This document shows, piece after piece, positions 28,253-37,417 of a DNA stretch of 64,000 bases. The DNA lies in the NCBI RefSeq assembly GCF_041224415.1, contig NZ_JBGFFE010000009.1, positions 39,001 through 103,000 on the forward strand, written 5' to 3'. Position numbers and translations under genes: made by a program. This DNA comes from Clostridium_B lapidicellarium. Its GTDB lineage: Bacteria > Bacillota > Clostridia > Clostridiales > Clostridiaceae. The notes beneath the pieces were generated by a model, which was not told the origin of the DNA, did not search any database, and saw nothing but the letters and a program-made list of their open reading frames with translations. Every line of letters starts with the position of its first letter. Positions within the stretch are counted from its first letter, which is position 1.

Positions 28253-29416
28253 TCTAAACACAACTTCTTCCTTCGAAAACATGATTTTTGCCAGAAGTAC
28301 AGTAGCTACAACATACACCACATGCCATACAAGTACTATGGAAATGTGCATGGGATCAAACACTCCAGCAAGAGCTTCTTTCATAACCGCAACTGCATTT
28401 ACCACGGGAATATTAAAGAATAAAATGCCTATATTTTTAGAATCCATCATAAAGGGAACATAAGTTAGAATCATTACAGGAACTATAAATCCGCCGAGAT
28501 ATGTATTGGCTTCTTTCATGGAACGTGCAAATATACTTATGGATATTTCAATAGAACTAAGTGCTACAAGTACGAATACAGATACAACACCTATAACCAC
28601 AAAAGCACCTATTGAAATGTCAATCCCTCCCCCGCCTGAAAATATGTAAAGCATGGAACCTACCATGGATATCAATGTAACTATAAGTGTGATAAGAGCT
28701 ACAGATGAAATGGCCGTAAGTTTTCCCCAAAATATAGACATTCTTCCTACAGCCGTCGACAAAAGCGGTTCAAAAGTTCCCCGTTCTTTTTCTCCCGCCA
28801 CCAGGTCTGCCGCTATGCCTATAGTAGGGCTTATCATGAAAATAATAAGTAAAGTTGGAAGCACACTTAAAATACCAAAAGCTATCGGGCTGCTGTTGTC
28901 CTTGCTCAAAGCCTCTTCCTTTATATCAAAAGGAGTCAGTACCTGGCTGTCAATTCCCTTTGCCTGCAGTCTTCCATTGACAATGGATTTACTGTATTTA
29001 TCAAATATATCCTTCATCGTAGAAGATGCCATGGAAGATTTATTTGAATCCTGATCATATATCACCCTTACGTTGGTTTTACTTTCCGCTGTAACTTTCG
29101 AGTCAAAATTTCCAGGTACATCAATTATAAGGGAAATATCTCCTTTTTTAAGCTTTTCCTGGGCATTGCCGCTATTATCTATTGTTATATTTTTCACACT
29201 CTTCAGCATTTTATAAACTGAGGAATTCTTTTCTCCCCTATAGGCAACAGTTATGTTTTTTTGAACGGATTCAGTCGTATTCTTCAATGTTAAATCCATT
29301 ATTTTAAACATGGCAGGGTACATTATGATAGGCAGGAGTATGGTAAATACAATAGTCTTTTTATCCCTGAAAATATCCACAAGTTCCTTTTTCAATATTA
29401 TCCAAAAATTATTCAT
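28247..29416 (-). CDS. ABC-2 type exporter permease (NatB-like)
   Basis: Membrane subunit, 389 aa, NatB/YhaP type. One N-terminal helix (about 18-40), a large extracytoplasmic domain of about 130 residues, then five helices. It overlaps its ATPase gene by 8 bp. NatAB exports sodium in Bacillus, but substrates of this family vary widely, so only an exporter role is supported. Confidence 0.88.
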   Translation of the reverse strand: MNNFWIILKKELVDIFRDKKTIVFTILLPIIMYPAMFKIMDLTLKNTTESVQKNITVAYRGEKNSSVYKMLKSVKNITIDNSGNAQEKLKKGDISLIIDVPGNFDSKVTAESKTNVRVIYDQDSNKSSMASSTMKDIFDKYSKSIVNGRLQAKGIDSQVLTPFDIKEEALSKDNSSPIAFGILSVLPTLLIIFMISPTIGIAADLVAGEKERGTFEPLLSTAVGRMSIFWGKLTAISSVALITLIVTLISMVGSMLYIFSGGGGIDISIGAFVVIGVVSVFVLVALSSIEISISIFARSMKEANTYLGGFIVPVMILTYVPFMMDSKNIGILFFNIPVVNAVAVMKEALAGVFDPMHISIVLVWHVVYVVATVLLAKIMFSKEEVVFRS

Positions 29417-30140
29417 GCCTGCTGCCTCCCACTAATTTTATAAATATCTCTTCCATATCATCACTATTGTACTTTGATTTTAAATATTCTATAGTTCCCT
29501 GTTCTACAAGTCCGCCCTTATGGATTATAACAACTCTGTCACATAGCTTTTCAACCTCAGTCATGGAATGAGAGGACAGCAAAATTATCTTGTTTTCACA
29601 TTTGCATTTAAAAATAAATTCATGTATGACCTTGGCTGCCGAAACATCCAGTCCAGTGCTTGGTTCATCAAACAGCATCACATTTGGGGAATGTATTATG
29701 GACCGTGCTATGGACACTTTCTGTTTCATACCCCTGGAAAATTTGCCAGCCCTTCTATCTATGTATTCGGACATATCGAGATCTCTTGTAAGTTCAGATA
29801 TTCTTCTATCTATATCGTCCTGCGGCATTCCATATAATTTCCCAAAATATTCTATATTTTCCCGAGCGGACAACCTGTCATAGAGTCCAACTTCCCCTCC
29901 AAATAAAATTCCTATTTCTCCTCTTACCTTTGAAGGTTCATGAACTACATCATATCCATTTACCCTTATGATTCCTCTGCTCGGCTTCAACATGGTAGAA
30001 ATCATTCTCAAAGTTGTGGTTTTTCCCGCCCCGTTTTCACCTAGCAGTCCCACTATTTCTCCATTATCAACACTAAAAGACAAATTATCTACAGCTCTTA
30101 TCGTTTTGAATTCCTTGCTTACATTTTTTACTTCAAGCAT
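29409..30140 (-). CDS. ABC exporter ATP-binding protein (NatA-like)
   Basis: ATPase, 243 aa. Walker A GENGAGKTTTLRM, signature FSRGMKQK, Walker B VMLFDEPSTGLD, switch LSSHSM. The ATG at 30140 with AGG 6 nt upstream is preferred to an in-frame ATG at 30173 that has no ribosome site. It forms an operon with the upstream PadR and DUF6483-like genes. Confidence 0.9.
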   Translation of the reverse strand: MLEVKNVSKEFKTIRAVDNLSFSVDNGEIVGLLGENGAGKTTTLRMISTMLKPSRGIIRVNGYDVVHEPSKVRGEIGILFGGEVGLYDRLSARENIEYFGKLYGMPQDDIDRRISELTRDLDMSEYIDRRAGKFSRGMKQKVSIARSIIHSPNVMLFDEPSTGLDVSAAKVIHEFIFKCKCENKIILLSSHSMTEVEKLCDRVVIIHKGGLVEQGTIEYLKSKYNSDDMEEIFIKLVGGSRHE

Positions 30141-30180
30141 AATTACCTGATTCCCAAATATAGGCAAACTCATTTATTTG

Positions 30181-30591
30181 CTATTTCAAATAATCAGGTT
30201 TTTTCACCTCACCTTTCTCTCTTATATTTTTATGTTCTAGAAAAACTTTTTTCATATCCTCCAATCCCTGAAAAATCTCCTTTCTCGAAAAATTCCCCCC
30301 AGCAAGCTGCTCGTCGCTCTTCAAAAGCAACATACCATAAAATTTCTTGCCTGTTTCAAATAATTTATGGGATGGATTTTCATCAAGTTCCTCAAACAAC
30401 ATATTTTCAGCCTCGTCATACTTTCCCTGAACCACAAGCTTTTTCAGCAGTAAAGGAAACATATCTTCCAGAGAAAGCGACTGAAGATCAATATTCTGGT
30501 ACTCGACATCCTGATCCTGTTCTTTTGAAAAAAGATTTCCCGTAAACTTCTTTAAGGATTCTATTATTCTCATTATATAGTCATCATTCAT
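30181..30591 (-). CDS. DUF6483-like cytoplasmic protein
   Basis: Small acidic helical protein, 136 aa, that I place tentatively with DUF6483. No catalytic motif or membrane segment. It lies between a PadR repressor gene and the NatAB-like exporter, with the ATG at 30591 only one base past the PadR stop and AGGGGG before it, so it is part of that operon. Confidence 0.7.
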   Translation of the reverse strand: MNDDYIMRIIESLKKFTGNLFSKEQDQDVEYQNIDLQSLSLEDMFPLLLKKLVVQGKYDEAENMLFEELDENPSHKLFETGKKFYGMLLLKSDEQLAGGNFSRKEIFQGLEDMKKVFLEHKNIREKGEVKKPDYLK

Positions 30592-30592
30592 T

Positions 30593-30925
30593 TCAAAATT
30601 TCCCCCTCTCATCAAATATTTTCTCAGCAGCCTCAATCATTCTGCGTTTTTTGCGGATATCCCTTTTTAGAAATTTAACACCCTCATCAGTTGTCATGTA
30701 AATTTTTCTCTGGGATGATTCATCTATAAGCTTTATAAGTCCGGCATCCAAAAGTTTTCTTATGCTGGTATATAGAGAAGCTGGACCTATGGAAAAAGTA
30801 TTTTTTGAAATTTCTTCGACTGACTTCATGATAAGATATCCATGCTTGGGCTTCATAAGAGAAAGTAAAATATAATAATATGTGTCCGTAAGTTCACCTT
30901 TTTTTAAAGAAGTATCTCTTGATAT
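30593..30925 (-). CDS. PadR-family regulator, probable non-AUG start
   Basis: Winged-helix repressor. The family core runs from LTDTYYYILLSL through KPKHGYLIMKSVEEIS and the wing RKIYMTTDEG. The first ATG (30856) lies inside helix 1, so the true start must be upstream. In frame before it there is no ATG, GTG or TTG back to a stop at 30932-30934. The ATA at 30925 has GGGTG 7 nt upstream and gives SRDTSLKKGELTD, a natural PadR N-terminus of 110 aa in all. A start-codon mutation or sequencing error is the alternative. Confidence 0.7.
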   Translation of the reverse strand: MSRDTSLKKGELTDTYYYILLSLMKPKHGYLIMKSVEEISKNTFSIGPASLYTSIRKLLDAGLIKLIDESSQRKIYMTTDEGVKFLKRDIRKKRRMIEAAEKIFDERGKF

Positions 30926-30969
30926 ATCTATTCACCCGATTTCTAAATAATCTCCTCCTGTTGTCCCAT

Positions 30970-31035
30970 TATATATCATTAAATGATATATAATCTGTTA
31001 AAAAAATCATATCATCAGGTGATATGATTTGTCAA
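30970..31035 (-). promoter_or_regulatory. PadR promoter with two palindromic operators
   Basis: Two inverted repeats share the ATATCA/TGATAT core: TATATATCATT-A-AATGATATATA at 30970-30992 and AAATCATATCA-N5-TGATATGATTT at 31004-31030. On the minus strand TTGACA (31035-31030) and TATGAT at 18-bp spacing embed the second one in the promoter, fit for autorepression of the exporter operon. Confidence 0.7.
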
Positions 31036-31056
31036 CTTAAATTTAAAATTTTTCTT

Positions 31057-32319
31057 TTACACTTTAAATTTTGATAACATTTTATTTAGCTTTTGGGCAA
31101 GTTCCGATTGAGTTTGTGCAGAAAGTGCCACCTGCTCCGTTGCCTTAGCGGCCTCGTCCATACTTGATTTCACCGATTCTACATGACTGGATGATTTCTG
31201 AGAGGTATTCGCCACATTTTGAACTGCTTCACTTACTTGATTTATAGTTGCCGCAAGTTCTTCCGACATAGATGCCATTTCATCGGACATCTTGCTTAAA
31301 AAATCTGCGTCTTCATAATATTTATTTCCAAGTTTTTCAAAATTCTTAAATCTGTTGCTTACATTCTCATTTACAAATTTCAATACGTCTTTGCTGTGCT
31401 GTGCAAGGTTTTTAAAAGCCTCCTGGACTTTTTCTATGGTATCCTGAATACCAACTACGGCCTTTGAGGACTGTTCGGCCAACTGCCCAACTTCATTTGC
31501 AACTACTGCAAACCCTTTTCCCTGTTCTCCTGCCCTGGCAGATTCTATAGAAGCATTAAGGGCAAGAAGGTTGGTCTGTTCAGCTATATCTGCAATAGTG
31601 TCAGCCATAACTTTTATGTTCTCAACTACTTTACCATCTTCTATCGCTTTAATTACATTGTTTGCCTTGCTTTCATATAATTTATGCGATTCTTCTACAG
31701 CATCTTGTCCCTGTTTTTTCGTAATGGAAGCCCTCTTTTTGAATTTATTTGCGTTGGTACTTCCCTCCAGCGCTTTTTGAGAAAGCTCACTTATGCTCGA
31801 ATTCACTTCCTCCACGGAAGCTGTTATCTCCTCCACAGCGGCACTGTTCTCCTCAATGCCCGATGCCACACCGGATACAGAATTGTCTATTTCTCCGGAT
31901 TTTGCGGATAATTCTTCAGCTACAGCAGAAAGATCTTCACTGGAACTGCTCATATTATGAAATTTTTTTTCAATTTCCTTTACAAAGCCCTTCAGATTCT
32001 CCTGAGCCCTGTCTATAGCTTTAAATGTCCTTCCAAATTCATCATTTCTATCGGTTTTACAACTGCAGGTAAAATCAAATTTAGATAAATTTTCCGCCGC
32101 ACTCACTATTTTCATCAAAGACCTATCCATATATCTGGGTATAAAGATTTGAAATATCAAAGCACAGGCAATCCCTACTATAATCAGAATCACAGTGACA
32201 ATATCCTTATAAGCAAATGAAAATATTCCCACAATACCAATGGCAACAATTATTGCAACCATAATTCCAAAACACAATGATAACTTCGTCTTCATCTTCA
32301 TGTCTTTTAAAAATATCAT
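31057..32319 (-). CDS. Methyl-accepting chemotaxis protein without sensor domain
   Basis: Chemoreceptor, 420 aa. Two adjacent N-terminal membrane helices (about 15-60) with almost no extracellular loop, a HAMP-like linker, and a full signalling hairpin with the conserved tip around IADIAEQTNLLALNASIESARAGEQGKGFAVVA region. It may sense membrane or cytoplasmic cues or partner another sensor. The ATG at 32319 has AGGAG 7 nt upstream. Monocistronic as far as can be seen. Confidence 0.9.
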   Translation of the reverse strand: MIFLKDMKMKTKLSLCFGIMVAIIVAIGIVGIFSFAYKDIVTVILIIVGIACALIFQIFIPRYMDRSLMKIVSAAENLSKFDFTCSCKTDRNDEFGRTFKAIDRAQENLKGFVKEIEKKFHNMSSSSEDLSAVAEELSAKSGEIDNSVSGVASGIEENSAAVEEITASVEEVNSSISELSQKALEGSTNANKFKKRASITKKQGQDAVEESHKLYESKANNVIKAIEDGKVVENIKVMADTIADIAEQTNLLALNASIESARAGEQGKGFAVVANEVGQLAEQSSKAVVGIQDTIEKVQEAFKNLAQHSKDVLKFVNENVSNRFKNFEKLGNKYYEDADFLSKMSDEMASMSEELAATINQVSEAVQNVANTSQKSSSHVESVKSSMDEAAKATEQVALSAQTQSELAQKLNKMLSKFKV

Positions 32320-32621
32320 ATCAACTCTCCTCATCTATGAACTTTTTTTCAGAATTTACTGGTTGGCTAAATACATATCTCTGTATCCGGGATTCTATTG
32401 TTTCCGCCTCCTCTCAAGAGCTTTATTTGTCAACCATATTATGGTATAAATTACATAACGGGCTAAAATTTAAGTAGATAAGCATTCATTCCACAGCTTA
32501 TACTTGCAGGTTTTTTGACAAGTTTTTTACAAAAATATGACAATTATTCATATAAATTCAGTAATTTTATATCTAAATTTGTAATACATTATATATTATA
32601 CACACCTTTTATTACAATTAC

Positions 32622-32638
32622 AAGTGTATTATACACTT
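32622..32638. promoter_or_regulatory. Palindromic operator candidate for the XRE regulator
   Basis: Perfect inverted repeat AAGTGTAT-T-ATACACTT, 54 bp before the XRE start, in a 370-bp gap that otherwise shows only AT-rich sequence and TTGACA-like hexamers. XRE repressors often bind such sites to control themselves. Confidence 0.5.
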
Positions 32639-32692
32639 ACAGTTTGTTATATGTTCCACCAAAAATAATTAAAGTCAGAATAGGTGATGCAG

Positions 32693-33028
32693 ATGAAAAT
32701 AAATTACAAAAAAATGGGAAAGCGGATTAAATCAGCTAGAAAAAAGAAAAAATTTACTCAAGAACGGTTAGCCGAAATAACTGGCCTTTCAAATAACTAT
32801 ATAAGTAATATTGAAAGGGGTTCTTCTATACCGAGTATCGACACATTGATAAAGATCTGCAATTCTCTCAATGTAACTCCTGACTTTGTGCTGTTGGATT
32901 CAATATATACTTCCAAGGAATATTTAAAAGATGAAATAGCTAAAAAGCTCGAAAAATGTAATGACAAAAATATAAGACTTGTTTCAAAGTTTTGCGATTT
33001 GCTTTTAGAAGAGCAGGAAGAAAAGTAA
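32693..33028 (+). CDS. XRE-family transcriptional regulator
   Basis: Small DNA-binding protein, 111 aa. The helix-turn-helix occupies about residues 10-65 (FTQERLAEITGLSNNYISNIERG); the C-terminal part is a short helical dimerisation region. The ATG at 32693 has AGGTG upstream. A 40-bp relic of a closely similar gene lies at 35469-35508. Confidence 0.9.
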   Translation: MKINYKKMGKRIKSARKKKKFTQERLAEITGLSNNYISNIERGSSIPSIDTLIKICNSLNVTPDFVLLDSIYTSKEYLKDEIAKKLEKCNDKNIRLVSKFCDLLLEEQEEK

Positions 33029-33044
33029 GTTTTTGATACAAGTG

Positions 33045-33081
33045 AAAAAGCATATTTTCAAAAATGGAAATATGCTTTTTT
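33045..33081. terminator. Bidirectional terminator between XRE and MFS genes
   Basis: AAAAAGCATATTT and AAATATGCTTTTT arms close a short loop, with T runs on both strands, between convergent genes. Confidence 0.8.
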
Positions 33082-33103
33082 AGTTAAAGCAAATCTACAG
33101 GCG

Positions 33104-34360
33104 TTAAAAAGTTTTTTTCGGTTCATAAACTTCCGGTACTGCTTTTTTTATAAACACCAGTGTAATTATAAATACAACGGACATTACTACCATCAATATA
33201 CAAAAATAGTGAAATCTATCAAGAAGAATTCCATATATCAAGGAACCCAGGGGTATGGCACCTTGTCCAAAAATTCCTAATACTGAAAAAAATCTTGAGC
33301 GCATTCTATTTGGCACCATTTCCTGAAGATTTGTGTTCAAAGGTGTGTTCAATCCTGAATTAAAAAATTCCCCCAGAAACATTATACCTGCCAAAAGCAT
33401 AAATAGTTCCATGCTGTGTCCCCCCAGATAATTTACGGTAATTGGAAACACAGCTGCTGGAAACATAAATAAAATTATGGCCTGAAATACAAGGGAATTC
33501 TTCATTATAAGTTTTCTACTGAATTTAACAAGGCAGGTACCCATTAATATATTCCCCAGGAGTATTCCAAAAGTGAAAAATGAAATAAGATAACCATACT
33601 GCTGAGAACTAAATCCTATTCCCTTCTTCACAACATAAGGAAGTACTATGTCAAAGAGTGGTGCCACCAGGAAATTTGTCACCAGTGCCAATGAGAATAA
33701 CTGAAGCAGTGCCCTGTTTTTCTTTATGAAATAAAATACATCGCTGTTTTCAGTAAAAAATGATTTAAATGTAAGTATTCCAAGATTTCTGTCTTTATTT
33801 GCATATGCTATGAGAGTGCAGCATATGCCTGATATGATAAATGTTATTCCGTTTAAACAAAATACCGTCTTTATTCCAAAAACACCATATATGATTCCTC
33901 CAATAGACGGCCCTATAATCATGGAAACTGCATCAACACCTCCCCTTGCAGCTATTCCCTTCATAAGTTCGTCTTCTTCTACAAGCTCTGGAAGAATTGC
34001 CGTAGAGGATGCATTGAATATACTGTCCATAATCGAAATAAATACCTGCAACGTAAACAGAAAAACTATATTCAGACTCCCATTCATGGCAAGATATCCT
34101 AAAAGTAATACAAAAATCCCTCTGACATAATCAGATGCCATCATTATATTCTTTCTGCTTTTTCTGTCACCCAGAATTCCTGCAAAAGGCAGAGCTATAA
34201 TATTTGGAACCAAGTTTACTGCTGAAAAAATCCCCATCATTATTCCCGAATGAGTCACATCCAAGATATAAAGCGGCAGTGCCACCTGCTGTATTCCAGT
34301 ACCTGTATAGGATATAAATCTTCCAAACATATACAATAGTAAATTTCTCTTATATTTCAT
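33104..34360 (-). CDS. MFS transporter, drug/metabolite efflux type
   Basis: Major facilitator with about twelve membrane helices, 418 aa. The loop 2-3 motif reads GILGDRKSRKN, a good match to the MFS signature GxxxDRxGRR. It resembles the MefA/enterobactin-exporter branch, but the substrate cannot be told. The ATG at 34360 has GAGAGG upstream. Confidence 0.88.
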   Translation of the reverse strand: MKYKRNLLLYMFGRFISYTGTGIQQVALPLYILDVTHSGIMMGIFSAVNLVPNIIALPFAGILGDRKSRKNIMMASDYVRGIFVLLLGYLAMNGSLNIVFLFTLQVFISIMDSIFNASSTAILPELVEEDELMKGIAARGGVDAVSMIIGPSIGGIIYGVFGIKTVFCLNGITFIISGICCTLIAYANKDRNLGILTFKSFFTENSDVFYFIKKNRALLQLFSLALVTNFLVAPLFDIVLPYVVKKGIGFSSQQYGYLISFFTFGILLGNILMGTCLVKFSRKLIMKNSLVFQAIILFMFPAAVFPITVNYLGGHSMELFMLLAGIMFLGEFFNSGLNTPLNTNLQEMVPNRMRSRFFSVLGIFGQGAIPLGSLIYGILLDRFHYFCILMVVMSVVFIITLVFIKKAVPEVYEPKKTF

Positions 34361-34476
34361 ATTTACCTCTCTCAATTCAATTTATAGTGTTATTACAACC
34401 TCAGTAGTATCAACGGTATGGGAATTACAAACCTTCTGTTCCCTGTTCTTATATAAACTCTCATAAGCTGCACTTC

Positions 34477-34848
34477 CTATTCTATGCTTACCTCTACTAT
34501 GTCTCCCTCTGCACTTTTTACATCCACTATTTTTCCCGAAAGCCCCTTGTCTATAGCCTCTGAAATGAGATTCAGATCTATATTTTCCATCCCTTTTACG
34601 CCGTCACTTATGGGAATCTTGCCAACAGTTTTCAGCATTACCTTTATGAATTTCACTGGAAGCTTTACATTTACATTGTCCCCTTCATGGGAATTCACTT
34701 TTATCATCAACATCTTTTCCATAATATCATCATCTGGAGCAAGCTGTGTATTTCTGTCCTTCAAAGATTCTATAAGCTCCTGGGCCTTATCTGCTGTAAT
34801 CTTTCCATCTTCTACCATCTTCAATATCTTTGCTGTTTCTTCATTCAT
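34477..34848 (-). CDS. SHOCT-like domain protein
   Basis: 123 aa. The N-terminus (ILKMVEDGKITADKAQELIESLKD) is a SHOCT-like helical pair as found in LiaX/YvlB relatives; the rest has predicted strands of a small beta domain. The ATG at 34848 has AAGGAAGG. It follows the DUF2089 gene, whose own C-terminus carries a similar GEITADQAIKMM pair; the two are usual neighbours. Confidence 0.8.
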   Translation of the reverse strand: MNEETAKILKMVEDGKITADKAQELIESLKDRNTQLAPDDDIMEKMLMIKVNSHEGDNVNVKLPVKFIKVMLKTVGKIPISDGVKGMENIDLNLISEAIDKGLSGKIVDVKSAEGDIVEVSIE

Positions 34849-34870
34849 GTTATATTCCTTCCTTTCATAT

Positions 34871-35233
34871 TTACTCATTCATCATTTTTATAGCTTGATC
34901 CGCAGTTATCTCTCCCCTGTCCAGCATATCCACTATCCTTTTCTTGTCAGCCTTTGAATTTTGAGATACATTGTATCCCAGGGCGGATATTAACTCATCC
35001 AATTTCGATCTCACTGTGGGATAGGATATGCCAAGTTCTTTTTCCACATCTTTTATATTTCCTCTGTTCTTTAAAAATATCTCTATAAATTTAAGCTGAT
35101 CTTTTGTAAGATATTCAAATTTAGACATTTCAAAATCATTTTCAATTACAGTGCCGCATTTAGGGCAGTGAAGTTTTGAAATCAAAAGTCTTGCCCCACA
35201 TACCGGACATTTTCCAATTACTTTATATGTCAA
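34871..35233 (-). CDS. DUF2089 zinc-ribbon/HTH protein
   Basis: Predicted regulator, 120 aa. N-terminal zinc ribbon (CPVCGARL and CPKCGT), then a helix-turn-helix of sigma-70 region 4 type (GNIKDVEKELGISYPTVRSKLDEL) and a C-terminal SHOCT-like pair. The start is a TTG at 35233 with AAGGTG upstream. Confidence 0.85.
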   Translation of the reverse strand: MTYKVIGKCPVCGARLLISKLHCPKCGTVIENDFEMSKFEYLTKDQLKFIEIFLKNRGNIKDVEKELGISYPTVRSKLDELISALGYNVSQNSKADKKRIVDMLDRGEITADQAIKMMNE

Positions 35234-35397
35234 ATAATCACCTTCTCTTTTTTATGAATACAGTATATCATGAAGTATTAATATATTCAATATAAATATT
35301 TATTTTTTTAATTAATAATTATATATAAATTACTATATTTAATTATTATATAAATAATATTAAGTTTACTGTAAAGTTAATTATATAACGGAACAAT

Positions 35398-35440
35398 AAA
35401 AAGTCTTCTACGAAATTAATTTTTTCATAGAAGACTTTTT
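35398..35440 (-). terminator. Terminator of the metal ABC/FmdE operon
   Basis: AAAAAGTCTTCTA and TAGAAGACTTTTT arms with a T run on the minus strand, 70 bp past the stop of the binding-protein gene. The surrounding gap (35234-35510) is otherwise AT-rich with one gene relic. Confidence 0.75.
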
Positions 35441-35468
35441 ATACAACACGCAATTAATATAATTTTAT

Positions 35469-35508
35469 GCTGTTGGATTCAATATATATTTTCAAAGAAT
35501 ATTTAAAA
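35469..35508 (+). pseudogene. Relic of an XRE-family gene
   Basis: Forty bases match 32890-32929 of the XRE gene at 37 positions, the first 20 without change, and still read LLDSIYIFKEYLK in frame. No start or helix-turn-helix remains. It ends 2 bp before the binding-protein stop on the other strand. Confidence 0.65.
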
Positions 35509-35510
35509 AA

Positions 35511-36620
35511 TTATTTTAATATTATCTTTCTAAACCCTCCAAAATTATTTGCCATCTGGGAATATACCCCTTTTCCAAGAAGAAATTTATAGATTTCATC
35601 AGCCTTTTTTATAGGATCAATATTTTTAAATTTTTCGGGATAGATAACCTTTCCAAGGTAATAGGCATCCGCCATAGCAGTTTCAATATTTGTAGTATAG
35701 AAATTATAGGGCATCTGTGAATATACTTCACCATTTTTAACTGCTGAAAGATTATTATAATAGTCAGGATTTTTTTTACAGTCTTCCTGAACCATCTGAA
35801 ATCCTCCCTCATCTATAAAAATCTTATCCGGATCCCATTTTAGGAGTTTCTCTTTATCTATCATAACTGTACCAGTCTTTCCCGTTTCATCCACTACATT
35901 TTTCCCGTTTACAGCCTTGAGCAGAGAATAATTCCCCTGAGTACTTTCAATGCCATGCGTGCCTTTCATGCCCAAAGCTCCGACATATATACTTGGCTTT
36001 TTACTTTCAGGGATATCTTTAGTTCTCTTGTCCAGATCATCTTTACAGTTTTTCATATAATCAATTACTTTTTGTGCCCTGCTCTCATTGCCAGTGACTT
36101 TCCCAATAATTTTCAAAGAAGTGTACATATCAGGATCAAATGTGGATTGTTTACCATAGCTCAAAACAACGACAGGTATGTTGGTTTTGGACTGCAGTTC
36201 ATCTGCAGAAGACTTATCTGAAGCATATGTATCGAAAATGACATCCGGTTTAACTGAAAGTATTTTTTCGGCATCCGGTGAATTATTAGGTCCTCCCTGA
36301 CCTATAGTTGTAAGTTTTGCAATATTGGGATTCACCATCATATAAGGCTTTCCCACAGTGCTGCCTTTCTCAGTCTGTTCTACACCCACTAACTTTTTTG
36401 AACCATTTATATAACAATAAAGTCTCAATGCCCCTGGTCCAATAGCTACAACTTTATCAATTCTTTTATTTAATGTAATCTTTCTTTCCAATAAGTCTGT
36501 TATCATTATATTTTTAGATTTTGAATTTGAAGTTTTTTCGTATTTAGGTGAACAGCCTCCAATCAAAAGTGCAAAAATAAATATTCCTACAAATAATAGA
36601 CTTAAAAATTTTTTATGCAC
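35511..36620 (-). CDS. PF01497-type metal ABC importer binding lipoprotein
   Basis: Extracellular binding protein, 369 aa, lipobox IGGC near residue 23, two-lobed fold of the iron-siderophore/cobalamin/molybdate type (PF01497). The start is a GTG at 36620 behind GGAGGAAA. It is last in an operon with FmdE, a FecCD permease and an ATPase. The presence of FmdE and of a decayed modD-like gene nearby makes molybdate or tungstate worth considering besides iron chelates. Confidence 0.88.
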   Translation of the reverse strand: MHKKFLSLLFVGIFIFALLIGGCSPKYEKTSNSKSKNIMITDLLERKITLNKRIDKVVAIGPGALRLYCYINGSKKLVGVEQTEKGSTVGKPYMMVNPNIAKLTTIGQGGPNNSPDAEKILSVKPDVIFDTYASDKSSADELQSKTNIPVVVLSYGKQSTFDPDMYTSLKIIGKVTGNESRAQKVIDYMKNCKDDLDKRTKDIPESKKPSIYVGALGMKGTHGIESTQGNYSLLKAVNGKNVVDETGKTGTVMIDKEKLLKWDPDKIFIDEGGFQMVQEDCKKNPDYYNNLSAVKNGEVYSQMPYNFYTTNIETAMADAYYLGKVIYPEKFKNIDPIKKADEIYKFLLGKGVYSQMANNFGGFRKIILK

Positions 36621-36664
36621 AATTATTTCCTCCCTCCATTTAACGTACCTCTTATGAGAATAAC

Positions 36665-37417
36665 TTACAGCGGTATAATTACCGGAATATTCTTATAATT
36701 TTTTACGGCTACTGGAACAGAATAAACTCTTTCAATATTCTCAGGAGTCATTATTTTCCTTCCGCCTGCGGCAAAAATTGTACCATCTTTCAGCATGATA
36801 AATTTATCCGCAAACCTTATGGCGAGATTTAAATCATGAACTATCATTACAGCAGCAATTCCCTGAGTTTTAACTATCCTATTGATGATTCTTATCACTT
36901 CAAGCTGATTTTTCAAATCCAGATTGCTTGTAGGCTCATCTAAAAGAAGTATCTCAGGTTTTTGGGCAATAGCCCTTGCAATAACAACTTTTTGCAGTTC
37001 TCCACCGCTTAGCTCATCTAAAAATCTTAAAGAATAATCTTCAAGCTCCAGAGCTTCAATGGCCATATTAGCTATTGAAATATCTTCTTTTGAAGCATTC
37101 CATTTAATGTAGGGTTTCCTTCCCAAAAGTACGGAATCAAAAACAGTGGTTCTTACACTTGTTTGCTGCTGTGAAACATAACCAACCCTCTGAGCAAGTT
37201 TTATAGGGCTGAGTTTAAAGATTTCATTTTTTTCAATTAATGCAGTACCGTATTGTGCCTTCAATATACGATCTATACATTTAAGAAGAGTGGATTTTCC
37301 TGCTCCATTTGTACCCAGGAGTGCAGCACATTCTCCTTTTTCCACCGAAAAATTAATGTCTTTTAAGACAGATCTGCTTGTATATTTAAATGCAAGTCCC
37401 CTTACAGATAAAATCAT
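36665..37417 (-). CDS. Metal ABC importer ATP-binding protein (FecE-like)
   Basis: ATPase, 250 aa. Walker A GTNGAGKSTLLKC, signature LSGGELQKV, Walker B ILLLDEPTSNLD, switch VHDLN. Its start overlaps the permease stop by 4 bp. Confidence 0.92.
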   Translation of the reverse strand: MILSVRGLAFKYTSRSVLKDINFSVEKGECAALLGTNGAGKSTLLKCIDRILKAQYGTALIEKNEIFKLSPIKLAQRVGYVSQQQTSVRTTVFDSVLLGRKPYIKWNASKEDISIANMAIEALELEDYSLRFLDELSGGELQKVVIARAIAQKPEILLLDEPTSNLDLKNQLEVIRIINRIVKTQGIAAVMIVHDLNLAIRFADKFIMLKDGTIFAAGGRKIMTPENIERVYSVPVAVKNYKNIPVIIPL

